Assembly: GCF_030817655.1 (NCBI RefSeq)
Contig: NZ_JAUSZM010000003.1
Location: 4,340,001 to 4,404,000 of the forward strand
Length of the DNA stretch: 64,000 nucleotides
Direction of reading: 5' to 3'
Source: Streptomyces sp. V4I2
GTDB lineage: Bacteria; Actinomycetota; Actinomycetes; Streptomycetales; Streptomycetaceae
This document shows positions 40,776 to 48,825 of the stretch, piece after piece (positions within the stretch are counted from its first letter, which is position 1; each line of letters opens with the position of its first letter). A model generated the notes under the pieces. That model ran no database searches and was not told where the DNA came from. It worked only from the letters and a program-made list of their open reading frames with translations. The position numbers and the translations under genes were made by a program.

Positions 40776-43193
40776 GTGCACGACATGAGCGACGAGCCGC
40801 AGCCGCAGCAGCCGACCCAGGGCTGGGCACCGAGAGAGCCGGAAGCGGCCGCCGAACCCGAGGGCAAGCCCAAGCGGCCCAAGCGCACCGGCTGGCGGCG
40901 GATCATCCCCACCTGGCGCATGGTGCTCGGTACCTTCGTCGTCGGCGCCCTGCTCCTGGCCGGCCTGTTCTTCCTCGGCTACTCCCTGGTCAAGATCCCT
41001 GCCGCCAACGCCTTCGCCACCAAGCAGAGCAACGTCTACCTCTACGCCGACGGCAGCCAGCTCGCCCGGGACGGCGAGGTCAACCGGGAGAACGTCAGCC
41101 TCGCGCAGGTCTCCAAGGACGCCCAGCACGCCGTACTGGCCGCCGAGGACCGCGACTTCTACTCCGAGTCCGCCATCGACCCCAAGGCGATGCTCCGCGC
41201 CGGGTGGAACACGGCGACCGGCAAGGGCAAGCAGTCCGGCTCCACGATCACCCAGCAGTACGTCAAGAACTACTACCTCGCGCAGGAACAGACCGTCACG
41301 CGCAAGGTGAAGGAGTTCTTCATCTCGATCAAGCTGGACCGCACCGAGAGCAAGGACCAGATCCTCGAGGGCTACCTCAACACCAGCTACTTCGGCCGCA
41401 ACGCCTACGGCATCCAGGCCGCCGCCCAGGCCTACTACGGCATCGACGCCACCGACCTGGACCCGGCCAAGGGCGCCTACCTCGCCGCACTGCTCAACGC
41501 GCCCAGCGAGTACGACGTCGTCGCCCACCCCGAGAACAAGGCCGCCGCCCAGGGCCGCTGGAACTACGTCCTCGACGGCATGGTCACCAAGGGCTGGATC
41601 AGCGCCGCCGAGCGCGCCGGCATGAAGTTCCCGATGCCGAAGGAAGCCACCGTCTCCACCGGCATGTCCGGACAGCGCGGCTACATCGTCGACGCGATCA
41701 AGGACTACCTCACCGAGAACAAGATCCTCGACAAGGACCAGCTCGCCGTCGGCGGCTACCGCATCACCACCACCCTGCAGAAGCCCAAGCAGGACGCCTT
41801 CGTCGACGCCGTCAACGACCAGCTGATGGACAAGCTCGACAAGAAGAACCGCAAGGTCGACACCTACGTCCGCGCCGGCGGCGCCGCCGTCGACCCGAAG
41901 ACCGGCAAGGTCGTCGCCATGTACGGCGGCATCGACTACGTGAAGCAGTACACGAACAACGCCACCCGCGGCGACTTCCAGGTCGGCTCCACCTTCAAGC
42001 CGTTCGTGTTCACCTCCGCCGTCGAGAACGACTCCCAGACGCAGGACGGCCGCACGATCACCCCGAACACCATCTACGGCGGCACCAACAAGCGGCCCAT
42101 CGTCGGCTGGGACGGCGGCACCTACGCCCCCGAGAACGAGGACCAGGGCTCGTACGGCGACATCACCGTCCGCGAGGCCACCGACAAGTCCGTCAACTCG
42201 GTGTACGCGCAGATGGCCGTCGACGTCGGCTCCGACAAGGTCAAGGAGACCGCGATCGACCTCGGCCTGCCGGCCAACACCCCCGACCTCACCGCCTCCC
42301 CCTCCATCGCGCTCGGCCCGTCCACCGCCAGCGTCCTCGACATGGCCGAGGCCTACGCCACCCTCGCCAACCACGGCAAGCACGGCACGTACACGATGAT
42401 CGAGAAGATCACCAGGGACGGCACAGACGCCATCGAGCTGCCGGCGAAGAAGACCAGGCAGGCCGTCAGCCGCGAAGCCGCCGACACCACCACCTCCGTC
42501 CTGCAGAGCGTCGTCGAGGGCGGCACCGCCACCGCCGCCCAGGCCGCCGGCCGCCCCGCCGCGGGCAAGACCGGCACCGCCGAGGAGGACACCGCCGCCT
42601 GGTTCGCCGGCTACACCCCCGACCTCGCCACCGTCGTCTCCGTCATGGGCCAGGACCCGGTGACGGCCGCACACAAGTCGCTCTACGGCGCGATGGGCCT
42701 GGAGCGGATCAACGGCGGCGGGGCCCCCACCGAGATCTGGGCACAGTTCACCAAGGACGCCCTCAAGGGCGAGCCGGTCACCGACTTCGACCTCGAACTC
42801 CAGCCGGGCGCCGACGTGGTCCAGCCCCCCGTCACCGACGTCCCGTCCGACCCCGCCACGGGCGACGAGAACACCGGCGGCACCACCGGAGACACCACCG
42901 GCGGCCAGAACACCGAGGGCCAGACCGGGAGCCAGACCGGCGACCCCAGCACCGGCACCACCGACGGCACCACGGGAGACACGACGACCGGCGGCACGAC
43001 CGGGGACACGACCACCGGCGGCACCCCGACCACGGACGGCGGCACGACCGACGGAACGACCGGAGACACCACCGGCGGCGACACGGCCACCGGCGGCACC
43101 ACGGGAGACACCACCGGCGGCGACACCGGAGGCACGACGGGCGGCGGCACGACGACCGGGGTGGGCCCGCAGCTCACCACAAGGAGACAGTGA
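40776..43193 (+). CDS. class A penicillin-binding protein (transglycosylase/transpeptidase)
   Basis: An 805-residue bifunctional peptidoglycan synthase. One transmembrane segment (about 50-72) anchors it. The GT51 domain has 'AAEDRDFYSESAIDP' with the catalytic Glu and 'QSGSTITQQYVKN'. The transpeptidase domain has the active Ser405 in 'GSTFKPF', S-V-N at 472-474, and 'KTGTAEE' at 598-600. The C-terminal 110 residues are a Gly/Thr/Asp-rich repeat tail ('GDTTGGDTGGTTGGG'-like), presumably an extended wall-embedded spacer. GTG 40776 is used although ATG 40785 is equally placed relative to AGGAG. Divergent from the ABC exporter; a hairpin terminator follows. Confidence 0.94.
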   Translation: MHDMSDEPQPQQPTQGWAPREPEAAAEPEGKPKRPKRTGWRRIIPTWRMVLGTFVVGALLLAGLFFLGYSLVKIPAANAFATKQSNVYLYADGSQLARDGEVNRENVSLAQVSKDAQHAVLAAEDRDFYSESAIDPKAMLRAGWNTATGKGKQSGSTITQQYVKNYYLAQEQTVTRKVKEFFISIKLDRTESKDQILEGYLNTSYFGRNAYGIQAAAQAYYGIDATDLDPAKGAYLAALLNAPSEYDVVAHPENKAAAQGRWNYVLDGMVTKGWISAAERAGMKFPMPKEATVSTGMSGQRGYIVDAIKDYLTENKILDKDQLAVGGYRITTTLQKPKQDAFVDAVNDQLMDKLDKKNRKVDTYVRAGGAAVDPKTGKVVAMYGGIDYVKQYTNNATRGDFQVGSTFKPFVFTSAVENDSQTQDGRTITPNTIYGGTNKRPIVGWDGGTYAPENEDQGSYGDITVREATDKSVNSVYAQMAVDVGSDKVKETAIDLGLPANTPDLTASPSIALGPSTASVLDMAEAYATLANHGKHGTYTMIEKITRDGTDAIELPAKKTRQAVSREAADTTTSVLQSVVEGGTATAAQAAGRPAAGKTGTAEEDTAAWFAGYTPDLATVVSVMGQDPVTAAHKSLYGAMGLERINGGGAPTEIWAQFTKDALKGEPVTDFDLELQPGADVVQPPVTDVPSDPATGDENTGGTTGDTTGGQNTEGQTGSQTGDPSTGTTDGTTGDTTTGGTTGDTTTGGTPTTDGGTTDGTTGDTTGGDTATGGTTGDTTGGDTGGTTGGGTTTGVGPQLTTRRQ

Positions 43194-43205
43194 CCGCGCA
43201 CGAAA

Positions 43206-43235
43206 AGGGGCTGGTGACGACGGTCACCAGCCCCT
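43206..43235. terminator. 13-bp-arm terminator between convergent PBP and GroES-like genes
   Basis: AGGGGCTGGTGAC (43206-43218) pairs perfectly with GTCACCAGCCCCT (43223-43235) around GACG, followed by CTTCTTCG and a (CTG)n run to 43259. Placed between convergent genes; probably used in both directions. Confidence 0.85.
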
Positions 43236-43260
43236 CTTCTTCGCTGCTGCTGCTGCTGCT

Positions 43261-43617
43261 CTACAGATACAGACCGGTCGAGTCCTCGGACCCCTCGAAC
43301 CGGTCCGCGGCCACCGCGTGCAGATCACGCTCACGCATGAGCACGTAGGCGATACCCCGCACCTCCACCTCGGCCCGGTCCTCCGGATCGAACAGCACCC
43401 GGTCACCCGGCTCCACGGTCCGCACGTTCTGCCCCACCGCGACGACCTCCGCCCAGGCCAGCCGACGGCCGACGGCCGCGGTGGCCGGAATCAGAATCCC
43501 GCCACCCGAACGCCGCTCGCCCTCGCTGGCGTCCTGCCGCACGAGTACACGGTCGTGCAGCATCCGGATGGGCAGCTTGTCGTGCTGGGTACTGTGCTCG
43601 TTCCTCTTGGCGCTCAC
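43261..43617 (-). CDS. GroES-family co-chaperonin-like protein
   Basis: A 118-residue Cpn10-fold protein. It has 'IRMLHDRVLVRQDASEGERR', the mobile-loop region 'SGGGILIPATA', 'AEVVAVGQNV', 'VEPGDRVLFDPED' and 'YVLMRERDLHAV', the usual order of GroES. A 15-residue charged N-terminal extension precedes the fold. It is not linked to a groEL gene, and sequence around the mobile loop is divergent, so it is probably a secondary co-chaperonin. ATG 43615-43617 comes 45 nt after the DUF3618 gene on the same strand. Confidence 0.85.
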   Translation of the reverse strand: MSAKRNEHSTQHDKLPIRMLHDRVLVRQDASEGERRSGGGILIPATAAVGRRLAWAEVVAVGQNVRTVEPGDRVLFDPEDRAEVEVRGIAYVLMRERDLHAVAADRFEGSEDSTGLYL

Positions 43618-43661
43618 GTCTCTGAACCTACCTGCCTTCGCCGGCCCCGGAGGCCGGAGGG

Positions 43662-43991
43662 TCAGCCCTTGCGCCGCCTGGTGCTCAGAGCGAGCAGCCC
43701 CACCACCCCGACCACGACAAGCGCGACCGGCACGACCCGCTCCAGCCGAGGCGCGCCCTCCTCGTCGACGAACTGCGCCTTCACATCGCTCACGGCCCGA
43801 TTGACCCCGACATAGGCCCGCCCGAGCGTGTGATCGATATTGGAGACGACCTTGGCCTTGGCATCGCCCACGATCGTCTTCGGATGCACCCGCACCCCGA
43901 TCTCGTCGAGCGTGTCGGCCAGCAATTCGCGGCGGCGCTTGATGTCCGCCTCGATCTGCGCCGGGGTTCTCGTGTCCGACGTGTCCGCCAC
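43662..43991 (-). CDS. DUF3618-family membrane-anchored protein
   Basis: A 109-residue protein. The N-terminal half fits DUF3618: 'RTPAQIEADIKRRRELLADT' followed by 'LDEIGVRVHPKTI', then amphipathic helices. A single transmembrane segment near the C-terminus ('VALVVVGVVGLLAL') ends in basic residues 'STRRRKG'. Function unknown; the family is common in actinobacterial envelope-related loci. GTG at 43989-43991 is the start. It may be co-transcribed with the GroES-like gene. Divergent from bcp, about 90 nt apart. Confidence 0.85.
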   Translation of the reverse strand: MADTSDTRTPAQIEADIKRRRELLADTLDEIGVRVHPKTIVGDAKAKVVSNIDHTLGRAYVGVNRAVSDVKAQFVDEEGAPRLERVVPVALVVVGVVGLLALSTRRRKG

Positions 43992-44084
43992 CGTACGGCC
44001 TCCGAAGTCAGCTGATGCTTGTTCCGGACAGTCTGTCAGCTCGACGCCGGATCGCACCGTCAGGCTCCCCGTTACGCTGGACCG

Positions 44085-44552
44085 ATGAGCGAGCGACTCC
44101 AGCCCGGGGACGTGGCCCCCGCCTTCACCCTCCCCGACGCCGACGGCACCGAGGTGTCCCTGTCCGACCACAAGGGACGCAAGGTCATCGTCTACTTCTA
44201 CCCGGCGGCCCTGACTCCCGGCTGCACCAAGCAGGCCTGCGACTTCACGGACAACCTCGAGCTGCTGGCCGGCGCGGGCTACGACGTCATCGGCATCTCC
44301 CCCGACAAGCCCGAGAAGCTGGCGAAGTTCCGCGAGAAGGAATCCCTGAAGATCACCCTCCTCGCCGACCCCGACAAGACCGTCACCGAGGCCTACGCCG
44401 CCTTCGGCGAGAAGAAGAACTACGGCAAGACCTACATGGGCGTCATCCGCTCCACGATCATCGTGGACGAGGAGGGCAAGGTCGAACGCGCCCTCTACAA
44501 CGTCCGCGCGACCGGCCACGTGGCGAAGATCATCAAGGACTTGGGTATCTGA
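44085..44552 (+). CDS. bcp: thioredoxin-dependent thiol peroxidase (Bcp/PrxQ)
   Basis: A 155-residue peroxiredoxin that reduces peroxides using thioredoxin. The peroxidatic Cys47 is in 'ALTPGCTKQACDF', with the resolving Cys52 five residues later, the standard alpha-helix-2 PrxQ arrangement. Other family text: 'GDVAPAFTLPDADG', 'DVIGISPDKPEKLAKF' and 'GVIRSTIIVDEEGKV'. Length is normal. The start ATG lacks a strong ribosome-binding site. Its 3' end overlaps the convergent GNAT gene by 20 nt. Confidence 0.96.
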   Translation: MSERLQPGDVAPAFTLPDADGTEVSLSDHKGRKVIVYFYPAALTPGCTKQACDFTDNLELLAGAGYDVIGISPDKPEKLAKFREKESLKITLLADPDKTVTEAYAAFGEKKNYGKTYMGVIRSTIIVDEEGKVERALYNVRATGHVAKIIKDLGI

Positions 44553-45045
44553 ACGACACCCACACATCAGGAGCCAGGTCGGGCCGCTCGGGCACCGGCC
44601 TGCGCTCCTCGCTCCACCCGTCCCCGGCAAGCTCGCCGGCCACCCGCCGCCAGAAGCGAACAGCACCAGGGTTGGCGTCCTGAAAGGCGACCTCCCACTC
44701 CCCGGGATGCCCGGCCACAACCTCCCGCACGGCCCGCAGCCCCACCCCACTCCTCCGCACCCCCCGCACGACGAAGAAACTGTTGAGCACGCGGGTCGGC
44801 CCACTGAGCCCCCGCACGAAGGCAAACCCGACGGGATGCCCACCAAGACTGAAGAGATACGGCGCCCAGTCGACGTCCCCTGAAAAGGCAGCCTCCAGCC
44901 GCTCCCTCCGGAACGTCCCGTCGGGCTTGGGCAGTTGCCCCCCGAACTCGGACAGGTCATGCCGGAAGAGAAGCCAGAGGCGTTCGACGGTGGGGCGATC
45001 GGCGGGGGTTGCTGGTCGGACGATCAGTTCTGAGGTCATGGTCAT
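44533..45045 (-). CDS. GNAT-family N-acetyltransferase
   Basis: A 170-residue acetyltransferase, substrate unknown. It has 'LIVRPATPADRPTVERLWLL', the central strand 'GHPVGFAFVRGL', 'LNSFFVVRGVRRSGVGLRAV' (acetyl-CoA loop R-R-x-G-V-G) and 'WEVAFQDANPGAVRFWRRVA'. The C-terminus is Trp-rich. ATG 45043-45045 has GGGAGG 8 nt upstream. Convergent overlap with bcp of 20 nt. Confidence 0.9.
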   Translation of the reverse strand: MTMTSELIVRPATPADRPTVERLWLLFRHDLSEFGGQLPKPDGTFRRERLEAAFSGDVDWAPYLFSLGGHPVGFAFVRGLSGPTRVLNSFFVVRGVRRSGVGLRAVREVVAGHPGEWEVAFQDANPGAVRFWRRVAGELAGDGWSEERRPVPERPDLAPDVWVSFRYPSP

Positions 45046-45197
45046 GAAAAAAGCCTCCCGAACGGACAAGAGTCCACGCCCGGAAGGCCTCGCTTGTGAT
45101 CCACACCATATCAGCAGACCGAGCGTGACTGTCCGATAACCGGTTCGTTACTCCGTGCGAGGCCACGAACGCGTGGCCGACATGAGGGGTAGCGGAC

Positions 45198-46196
45198 GTG
45201 CAGAACCCATACGGCAAGGAACAGCTTGCATCAGTCGTAGCCGAGGCCCGCAACTGGACCGATCTCATGCGGCGGCTCGGCCTCAGGACGAGCGGAGGGC
45301 AGCGGCGCGTACTGGAGGAGAAGGTTGCGGAGCACGGGCTCGACACGAGCCACTTCGTCAAGCGCAGCCCTTGGCGCAAGTACCCGGACGCCGCCATCGC
45401 AGAAGCTGCTACTTCGTCGTCGTCGCTACGTGAAGTAGCACTCAAGCTGGGCGCCACCCCGGCTACCGGAACCCTCTCCCACATTAGGCGTCGCATCAGC
45501 GCCGCGGGCATCGACATCAGCCACTTCCCTGGCCTGAATCGCGCCGAACTGGACTTGCCCTTCACTCTCGAGGAACTGAGAGCGGCGGCGGCAGGCGCCA
45601 CCAGCATGCGCGGCGTGGCTCGCGCCCTAGGCGTGCCGGACGACAGTCGGTCTCGTGCGACCCTGCACCGCATGCTGCGCGCCCGGCGCATCGACACCGA
45701 ACACTTCTCACACCGACGTGTACCGATTCCCGATGCCAGACTCCGTGACCTCGTGTCGCACTCCACCAGCTACGCCGATGTGATGCGCGGTCTCGACCTC
45801 GACGTCAACGACACGAATCACCGGCGGGTCCGGCGAGCGGCGGCTCGACTCGGCCTCGACACGAGCCACTTCACACGCAGGGCATGGGGGCGGCCGGAAC
45901 GTCAGGCACCCGCACCCACCGCCCACCGAGTTCTCGTCGTACTCCCCGATCACGCCGGGCGGACCAACAGGGCTCAACTCCACCGTGCACTGACCGAGAT
46001 CGGAGTGCCCTACGCATGTGAAACCTGCGGCAACACGGGCGAGTGGCTTGGCCAGCCGATCACTTTGCAGATCGACCATGTCAACGGGGAGTGGCGCGAC
46101 AACCGTCGCGAGAATCTGCGATACCTGTGCCCTAACTGCCATGCGCTGACAGAGACGTGGTGCCGACAGAAAGCGAGAACGCCGCTCGCCGGATAG
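45198..46196 (+). CDS. HNH endonuclease with four N-terminal DNA-binding-like repeats
   Basis: A 332-residue nuclease. The HNH module is near the C-terminus: 'CETCGNTGEWLGQPITLQID' with 'HVNGEWRDNRRENLRYLCPN' and 'CHALTETWC' (Cys pairs, D-H-V-N-G, N-x-x-x-N). Before it are four units of about 45-50 residues, each ending [LI]-D-x-x-H-F (LDTSHF, IDISHF, IDTEHF, LDTSHF) and containing a helix-turn-helix-like 'LG' segment. This suggests sequence-specific DNA reading as in homing nucleases. GTG 45198. A hairpin terminator follows, 2 bp before the tRNA-Leu gene. Could be a free-standing homing or restriction nuclease. Confidence 0.85.
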   Translation: MQNPYGKEQLASVVAEARNWTDLMRRLGLRTSGGQRRVLEEKVAEHGLDTSHFVKRSPWRKYPDAAIAEAATSSSSLREVALKLGATPATGTLSHIRRRISAAGIDISHFPGLNRAELDLPFTLEELRAAAAGATSMRGVARALGVPDDSRSRATLHRMLRARRIDTEHFSHRRVPIPDARLRDLVSHSTSYADVMRGLDLDVNDTNHRRVRRAAARLGLDTSHFTRRAWGRPERQAPAPTAHRVLVVLPDHAGRTNRAQLHRALTEIGVPYACETCGNTGEWLGQPITLQIDHVNGEWRDNRRENLRYLCPNCHALTETWCRQKARTPLAG

Positions 46197-46219
46197 CTGC
46201 GGATCCCCGTACACTTGCA

Positions 46220-46248
46220 GCCGCCCGTCATGCCCGATGACGGGCGGC
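46220..46248. terminator. 12-bp-arm hairpin between the HNH gene and tRNA-Leu
   Basis: GCCGCCCGTCAT (46220-46231) pairs perfectly with ATGACGGGCGGC (46237-46248) around GCCCG. It ends 2 bp before the tRNA, so it either terminates the HNH transcript or lies in the tRNA 5' leader. TACACT at 46210-46215 could be a tRNA -10 element, but no -35 match was found. Confidence 0.75.
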
Positions 46249-46250
46249 TA

Positions 46251-46333
46251 GCGGCCTTGGCGGAACGGCAGACGCCTCGCGTTTAGGGCGCGATGGGAGC
46301 AATCCCGTGAGGGTTCGAATCCCTCAGGCCGCA
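46251..46333 (+). tRNA. tRNA-Leu (anticodon UAG)
   Basis: An 83-nt class II tRNA. The acceptor stem GCGGCCT pairs with AGGCCGC, discriminator A46333; no CCA is encoded. Anticodon stem TCGCG/CGCGA closes loop TTTAGGG, giving anticodon UAG (codon CUA). A variable arm of class II type and a T arm with GGTTCGAATCC are present. Leucine identity follows from anticodon and long variable arm. Confidence 0.96.
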
Positions 46334-46346
46334 CTCACCTTCACTT

Positions 46347-46385
46347 GCAAGGTCCGGCTTGCGACTTCCGCAAACCGGACCTTGC
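46347..46385. terminator. hairpin downstream of tRNA-Leu
   Basis: GCAAGGTCCGG (46347-46357) pairs with CCGGACCTTGC (46375-46385); an inner TTGCG/CGCAA stem extends it. It lies 13 nt after the tRNA and 13 nt before the convergent rdgB gene end, so it probably terminates both. Confidence 0.85.
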
Positions 46386-46398
46386 TGGTAGGCGCTCC

Positions 46399-47001
46399 TC
46401 AGCCCAAGAACTCCCGGACCACCGGCACCAACGCCCGAAACGCCTGCCCCCGATGGCTGATCGCGTTCTTCTCCCCCGCGCTCATCTCGGCGCACGTCCG
46501 CGTCTCCCCCTCCGGCTGGAGGATCGGGTCGTAGCCGAAGCCGTTCGTGCCTACCGGGGCGTGACGGAGTACGCCTCGCAGCTGGCCCTCGACCACCCTC
46601 TCCGTGCCGTCCGGCAGAGCAAGCGCCGCCGCGCACGCGAAGTGGGCACCCCGGTGTTCGTCGGCGATGTCGGACAGCTGGGCCAGCAACAGCTCCAGGT
46701 TGGCCTTGTCATCCCCGTGCCGGCCCGCCCAGCGGGCGGAGAAGATGCCGGGGGCGCCGTTCAGAACGTCTACGCAGAGCCCCGAGTCGTCGGCCACGGC
46801 GGGCAGGCCCGTTGCCTGGGCGAGGGCGTGGGCTTTCAGCAGGGCGTTCTCCGCGAACGTGACGCCTGTTTCCTTGACGTCGGGAATGTCGGGGTAGGCC
46901 TCCGCGCCGACGAGGTCGTGGGGCAGGTCGGCGTCGGCGAGGATCGCGTGGAGTTCGGTGATTTTTCCGGCGTTGCGGGTGGCGAGGATCAGGCGGGTCA
47001 T
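46399..47001 (-). CDS. rdgB: XTP/dITP diphosphatase (HAM1/RdgB)
   Basis: A 200-residue house-cleaning pyrophosphatase that hydrolyses XTP, ITP and dITP to monophosphates. Signature text: 'LILATRNAGKITELHAIL' (T-x-N-x-x-K), 'VTFAENALLKAHALAQAT', 'AVADDSGLCVDVLNGAPGIF' (catalytic Asp), 'SARWAG', and 'GFGYDPILQPEG' with 'AISHRGQAFR' at the end. Length is normal. ATG 46999-47001. RNase PH lies further upstream on the same strand with a lipoprotein gene between; rph-rdgB linkage is frequent in actinobacteria. Confidence 0.96.
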   Translation of the reverse strand: MTRLILATRNAGKITELHAILADADLPHDLVGAEAYPDIPDVKETGVTFAENALLKAHALAQATGLPAVADDSGLCVDVLNGAPGIFSARWAGRHGDDKANLELLLAQLSDIADEHRGAHFACAAALALPDGTERVVEGQLRGVLRHAPVGTNGFGYDPILQPEGETRTCAEMSAGEKNAISHRGQAFRALVPVVREFLG

Positions 47002-47056
47002 GGGGTCCAGTATTCCGGCCCCATGGCCCTCGCCTCTCCCGGGTTTTCCGGGTGCC

Positions 47057-47461
47057 CTACGGCGTGCAGACCTTGGTCAGTTCGCCCGCCGCGTCCGTGA
47101 CCCCGCTGAGGTCGGGGGTCGCGTCGCCGTTCTCGACCGACGTACGGACGTTGGTGACGGCCGCGCCCAGGTCGTCGACGGCCTTGTCGACGTCGGCGTT
47201 GTCGGTCTTGTCGCCTATTTCGTCGAGGTTCTTGTCGATGGCGTCGAGGGATTCCTCGAGCTGCGTCGGGTCGTTGGACGCGCTCTCCACGGCCTGCTGG
47301 AGGTCGGTGACGCTGTCGGCGATGGCGTCGGCGGTCTGGACGCAGTCCAGTGCCTTGTTCACGGCGTCGCAACCGGTGGTGAGGCCGGTCGTCAGTCCGA
47401 CGGCGGCCACCGCTGCGACGATGGCGATTCGGCGACTGCGGCGGCGTCGGCTCGCGGCCAT
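47057..47461 (-). CDS. putative lipoprotein of unknown function
   Basis: A 134-residue exported protein. A basic N-terminus (RRRRSRR) and hydrophobic segment lead to the lipobox 'LTTGC' at about residues 27-31, so it is probably lipid-anchored outside the membrane. The mature part is acidic, rich in Asp, Ala, Thr and Val, with two more Cys (DCVQ and near the C-terminal 'KVCTP') that may pair. Helical, with coiled-coil-like heptads. I recognise no family. It lies between rph and rdgB on the same strand. Confidence 0.75.
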   Translation of the reverse strand: MAASRRRRSRRIAIVAAVAAVGLTTGLTTGCDAVNKALDCVQTADAIADSVTDLQQAVESASNDPTQLEESLDAIDKNLDEIGDKTDNADVDKAVDDLGAAVTNVRTSVENGDATPDLSGVTDAAGELTKVCTP

Positions 47462-47617
47462 GGATCTGTTCCCTCCCGTTGGCAGGGCCCTGGGACAGTC
47501 CCCGGTCGGCCCTCATGCTGGCCGGGCGTACAGCGGTGAGCCGTACGCCCGTACCCGTAGTGACGCCAGGACGGGCGGCCGGGTTGCGACCGGCGGCCGT
47601 CCTTCTTGGTGCGTCCT

Positions 47618-48355
47618 TTACTTTTCGAGGACCGTATCAAGTGCCTTGCGCTGCAGGGCGGCCAGGTCGGTGCAGCCGGTGACGGCGAGGTCGAGGAGGG
47701 CGTTGAGTTCGTCGCGTGCGAAGGGTTCGGCTTCGGCGGTGCCCTGGACCTCGACGAAGCGTCCGTCGCCGGTGCAGACGACGTTCATGTCGGTCTCGGC
47801 GCGGACGTCCTCTTCGTAGCAGAGGTCCAGCAGCGGGACCCCTCCGACGATGCCGACCGAGACCGCGCTGACCGTTCCGGTCAGGGGCTGGCGGCCGGCC
47901 TTGATCAGCTTCTTGCCCTGGGCCCAGGAGATGGCGTCGGCGAGTGCCACGTAGGCGCCGGTGATCGCTGCGGTGCGGGTGCCGCCGTCGGCCTGGAGCA
48001 CGTCGCAGTCGAGGACGATGGTGTTCTCGCCGAGGGCCTTGTAGTCGATGACCGCGCGCAGGGAGCGGCCGATGAGGCGGCTGATCTCGTGGGTGCGGCC
48101 GCCGATCTTGCCGCGGACGGATTCGCGGTCGCCGCGGGTGTTGGTGGCGCGGGGGAGCATGGAGTACTCGGCGGTGACCCAGCCTTCGCCGCTGCCCTTG
48201 CGCCAGCGCGGGACGCCTTCGGTGACGGAGGCGGTGCAGAAGACCTTGGTGTCGCCGAAGGAGACGAGGACGGAGCCTTCGGCGTGCTTGCTCCAGCCGC
48301 GTTCGATGGTGACCGGGCGGAGTTGTTCGGGGGTGCGGCCGTCGATTCGAGACAT
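47618..48355 (-). CDS. rph: ribonuclease PH
   Basis: A 245-residue phosphorolytic 3'-5' exoribonuclease that trims tRNA precursors. Family features: 'SRIDGRTPEQLRPVTIERGW', 'GSVLVSFGDTKVFCTASV', 'RGDRESVRGKIGGRTHEISR', 'TIVLDCDVLQADGGTRTAAI', 'GAYVALADA' and 'DLCYEEDVRAETDMNVV'. Length matches the family. ATG 48353-48355 is the family start ('MSRIDGR'). It heads the rph, lipoprotein, rdgB series. Confidence 0.97.
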   Translation of the reverse strand: MSRIDGRTPEQLRPVTIERGWSKHAEGSVLVSFGDTKVFCTASVTEGVPRWRKGSGEGWVTAEYSMLPRATNTRGDRESVRGKIGGRTHEISRLIGRSLRAVIDYKALGENTIVLDCDVLQADGGTRTAAITGAYVALADAISWAQGKKLIKAGRQPLTGTVSAVSVGIVGGVPLLDLCYEEDVRAETDMNVVCTGDGRFVEVQGTAEAEPFARDELNALLDLAVTGCTDLAALQRKALDTVLEK

Positions 48356-48382
48356 GGCGTTGAGCCTAGCCGTACATGCGGA

Positions 48383-48413
48383 AGGGGCCCCTCCCGCGGT
48401 GGGAAGGACCCCT
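48383..48413. terminator. hairpin downstream of nagF
   Basis: AGGGGCCCCTCCC (48383-48395) pairs with GGGAAGGACCCCT (48401-48413), 11 of 13 positions, around GCGGT. It separates the nagF stop from the rph start on the same strand and is the likely nagF terminator. Confidence 0.65.
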
Positions 48414-48441
48414 GAAGCGGTGAACCGGTGAGCTGGCGGGC

Positions 48442-48675
48442 TCACATCATGTCTTCGATCTCCGCGGCGATGGGGTCGGCGTCGGTGCCGATGACGACCT
48501 GGATGGCGGTGCCCATCTTGACGACGCCGTGGGCGCCGGCGGCCTTCAGGGCGGCCTCGTCGACCTTGCCGGCGTCGATGACCTCGGTGCGCAGGCGGGT
48601 GATGCAGCCTTCGACCTCTTCGATGTTGTCGATGCCGCCGAGCCCGGCAACGATCTTCTCAGCCTTGCTGGCCAT
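48442..48675 (-). CDS. nagF: PTS glucose/GlcNAc-type IIB component
   Basis: A 77-residue IIB domain protein that passes phosphate from the general PTS proteins to the incoming sugar. The phosphorylated residue is Cys24 in 'IEEVEGCITRLRTEV'. Other family text: 'AEKIVAGLGGIDNI' and 'KAAGAHGVVKMGTAIQVVIG'. Its divergent neighbour is a IIC permease with DasR-like operators, matching the NagF/NagE2 arrangement of Streptomyces GlcNAc uptake, hence the symbol. A DasR-like site lies 116 bp upstream of the start. ATG 48673-48675 has AGGGAGA upstream. Confidence 0.93.
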   Translation of the reverse strand: MASKAEKIVAGLGGIDNIEEVEGCITRLRTEVIDAGKVDEAALKAAGAHGVVKMGTAIQVVIGTDADPIAAEIEDMM

Positions 48676-48790
48676 GTTGTTTCTCCCTGATCCGAACCGC
48701 TTTGTCGCAGTAACCCACAGTTGGCCCAACTTCGCGAGCGATCGTGCCGCGCGTACCGAAGGATGACGCCACAGCACCGACATCGTCCGT

Positions 48791-48806
48791 ACTGGTCTAC
48801 ACCACT
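48791..48806. promoter_or_regulatory. DasR-responsive element (dre-like) 1
   Basis: ACTGGTCTACACCACT matches the dre consensus (ACTGGTCTAGACCACT) at 15 of 16 positions as I remember it. It lies upstream of nagF on one side and 20 bp before the IIC remnant on the other. DasR releases such sites when glucosamine-6-phosphate binds. Confidence 0.85.
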
Positions 48807-48825
48807 TGACAGGCGGTCGCCAACC

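Noticed and set aside
39771..42674. Long leftward open frame of 967 codons opposite the penicillin-binding protein
   Set aside because: The upstream 700 codons are Gly/Val-rich antisense text of the PBP gene, which has intact motifs on the other strand. Only the ABC permease part is real.
43243..43260. CTG trinucleotide repeat as a separate element
   Set aside because: Six units only, in the tail of a terminator; treated as part of that region.
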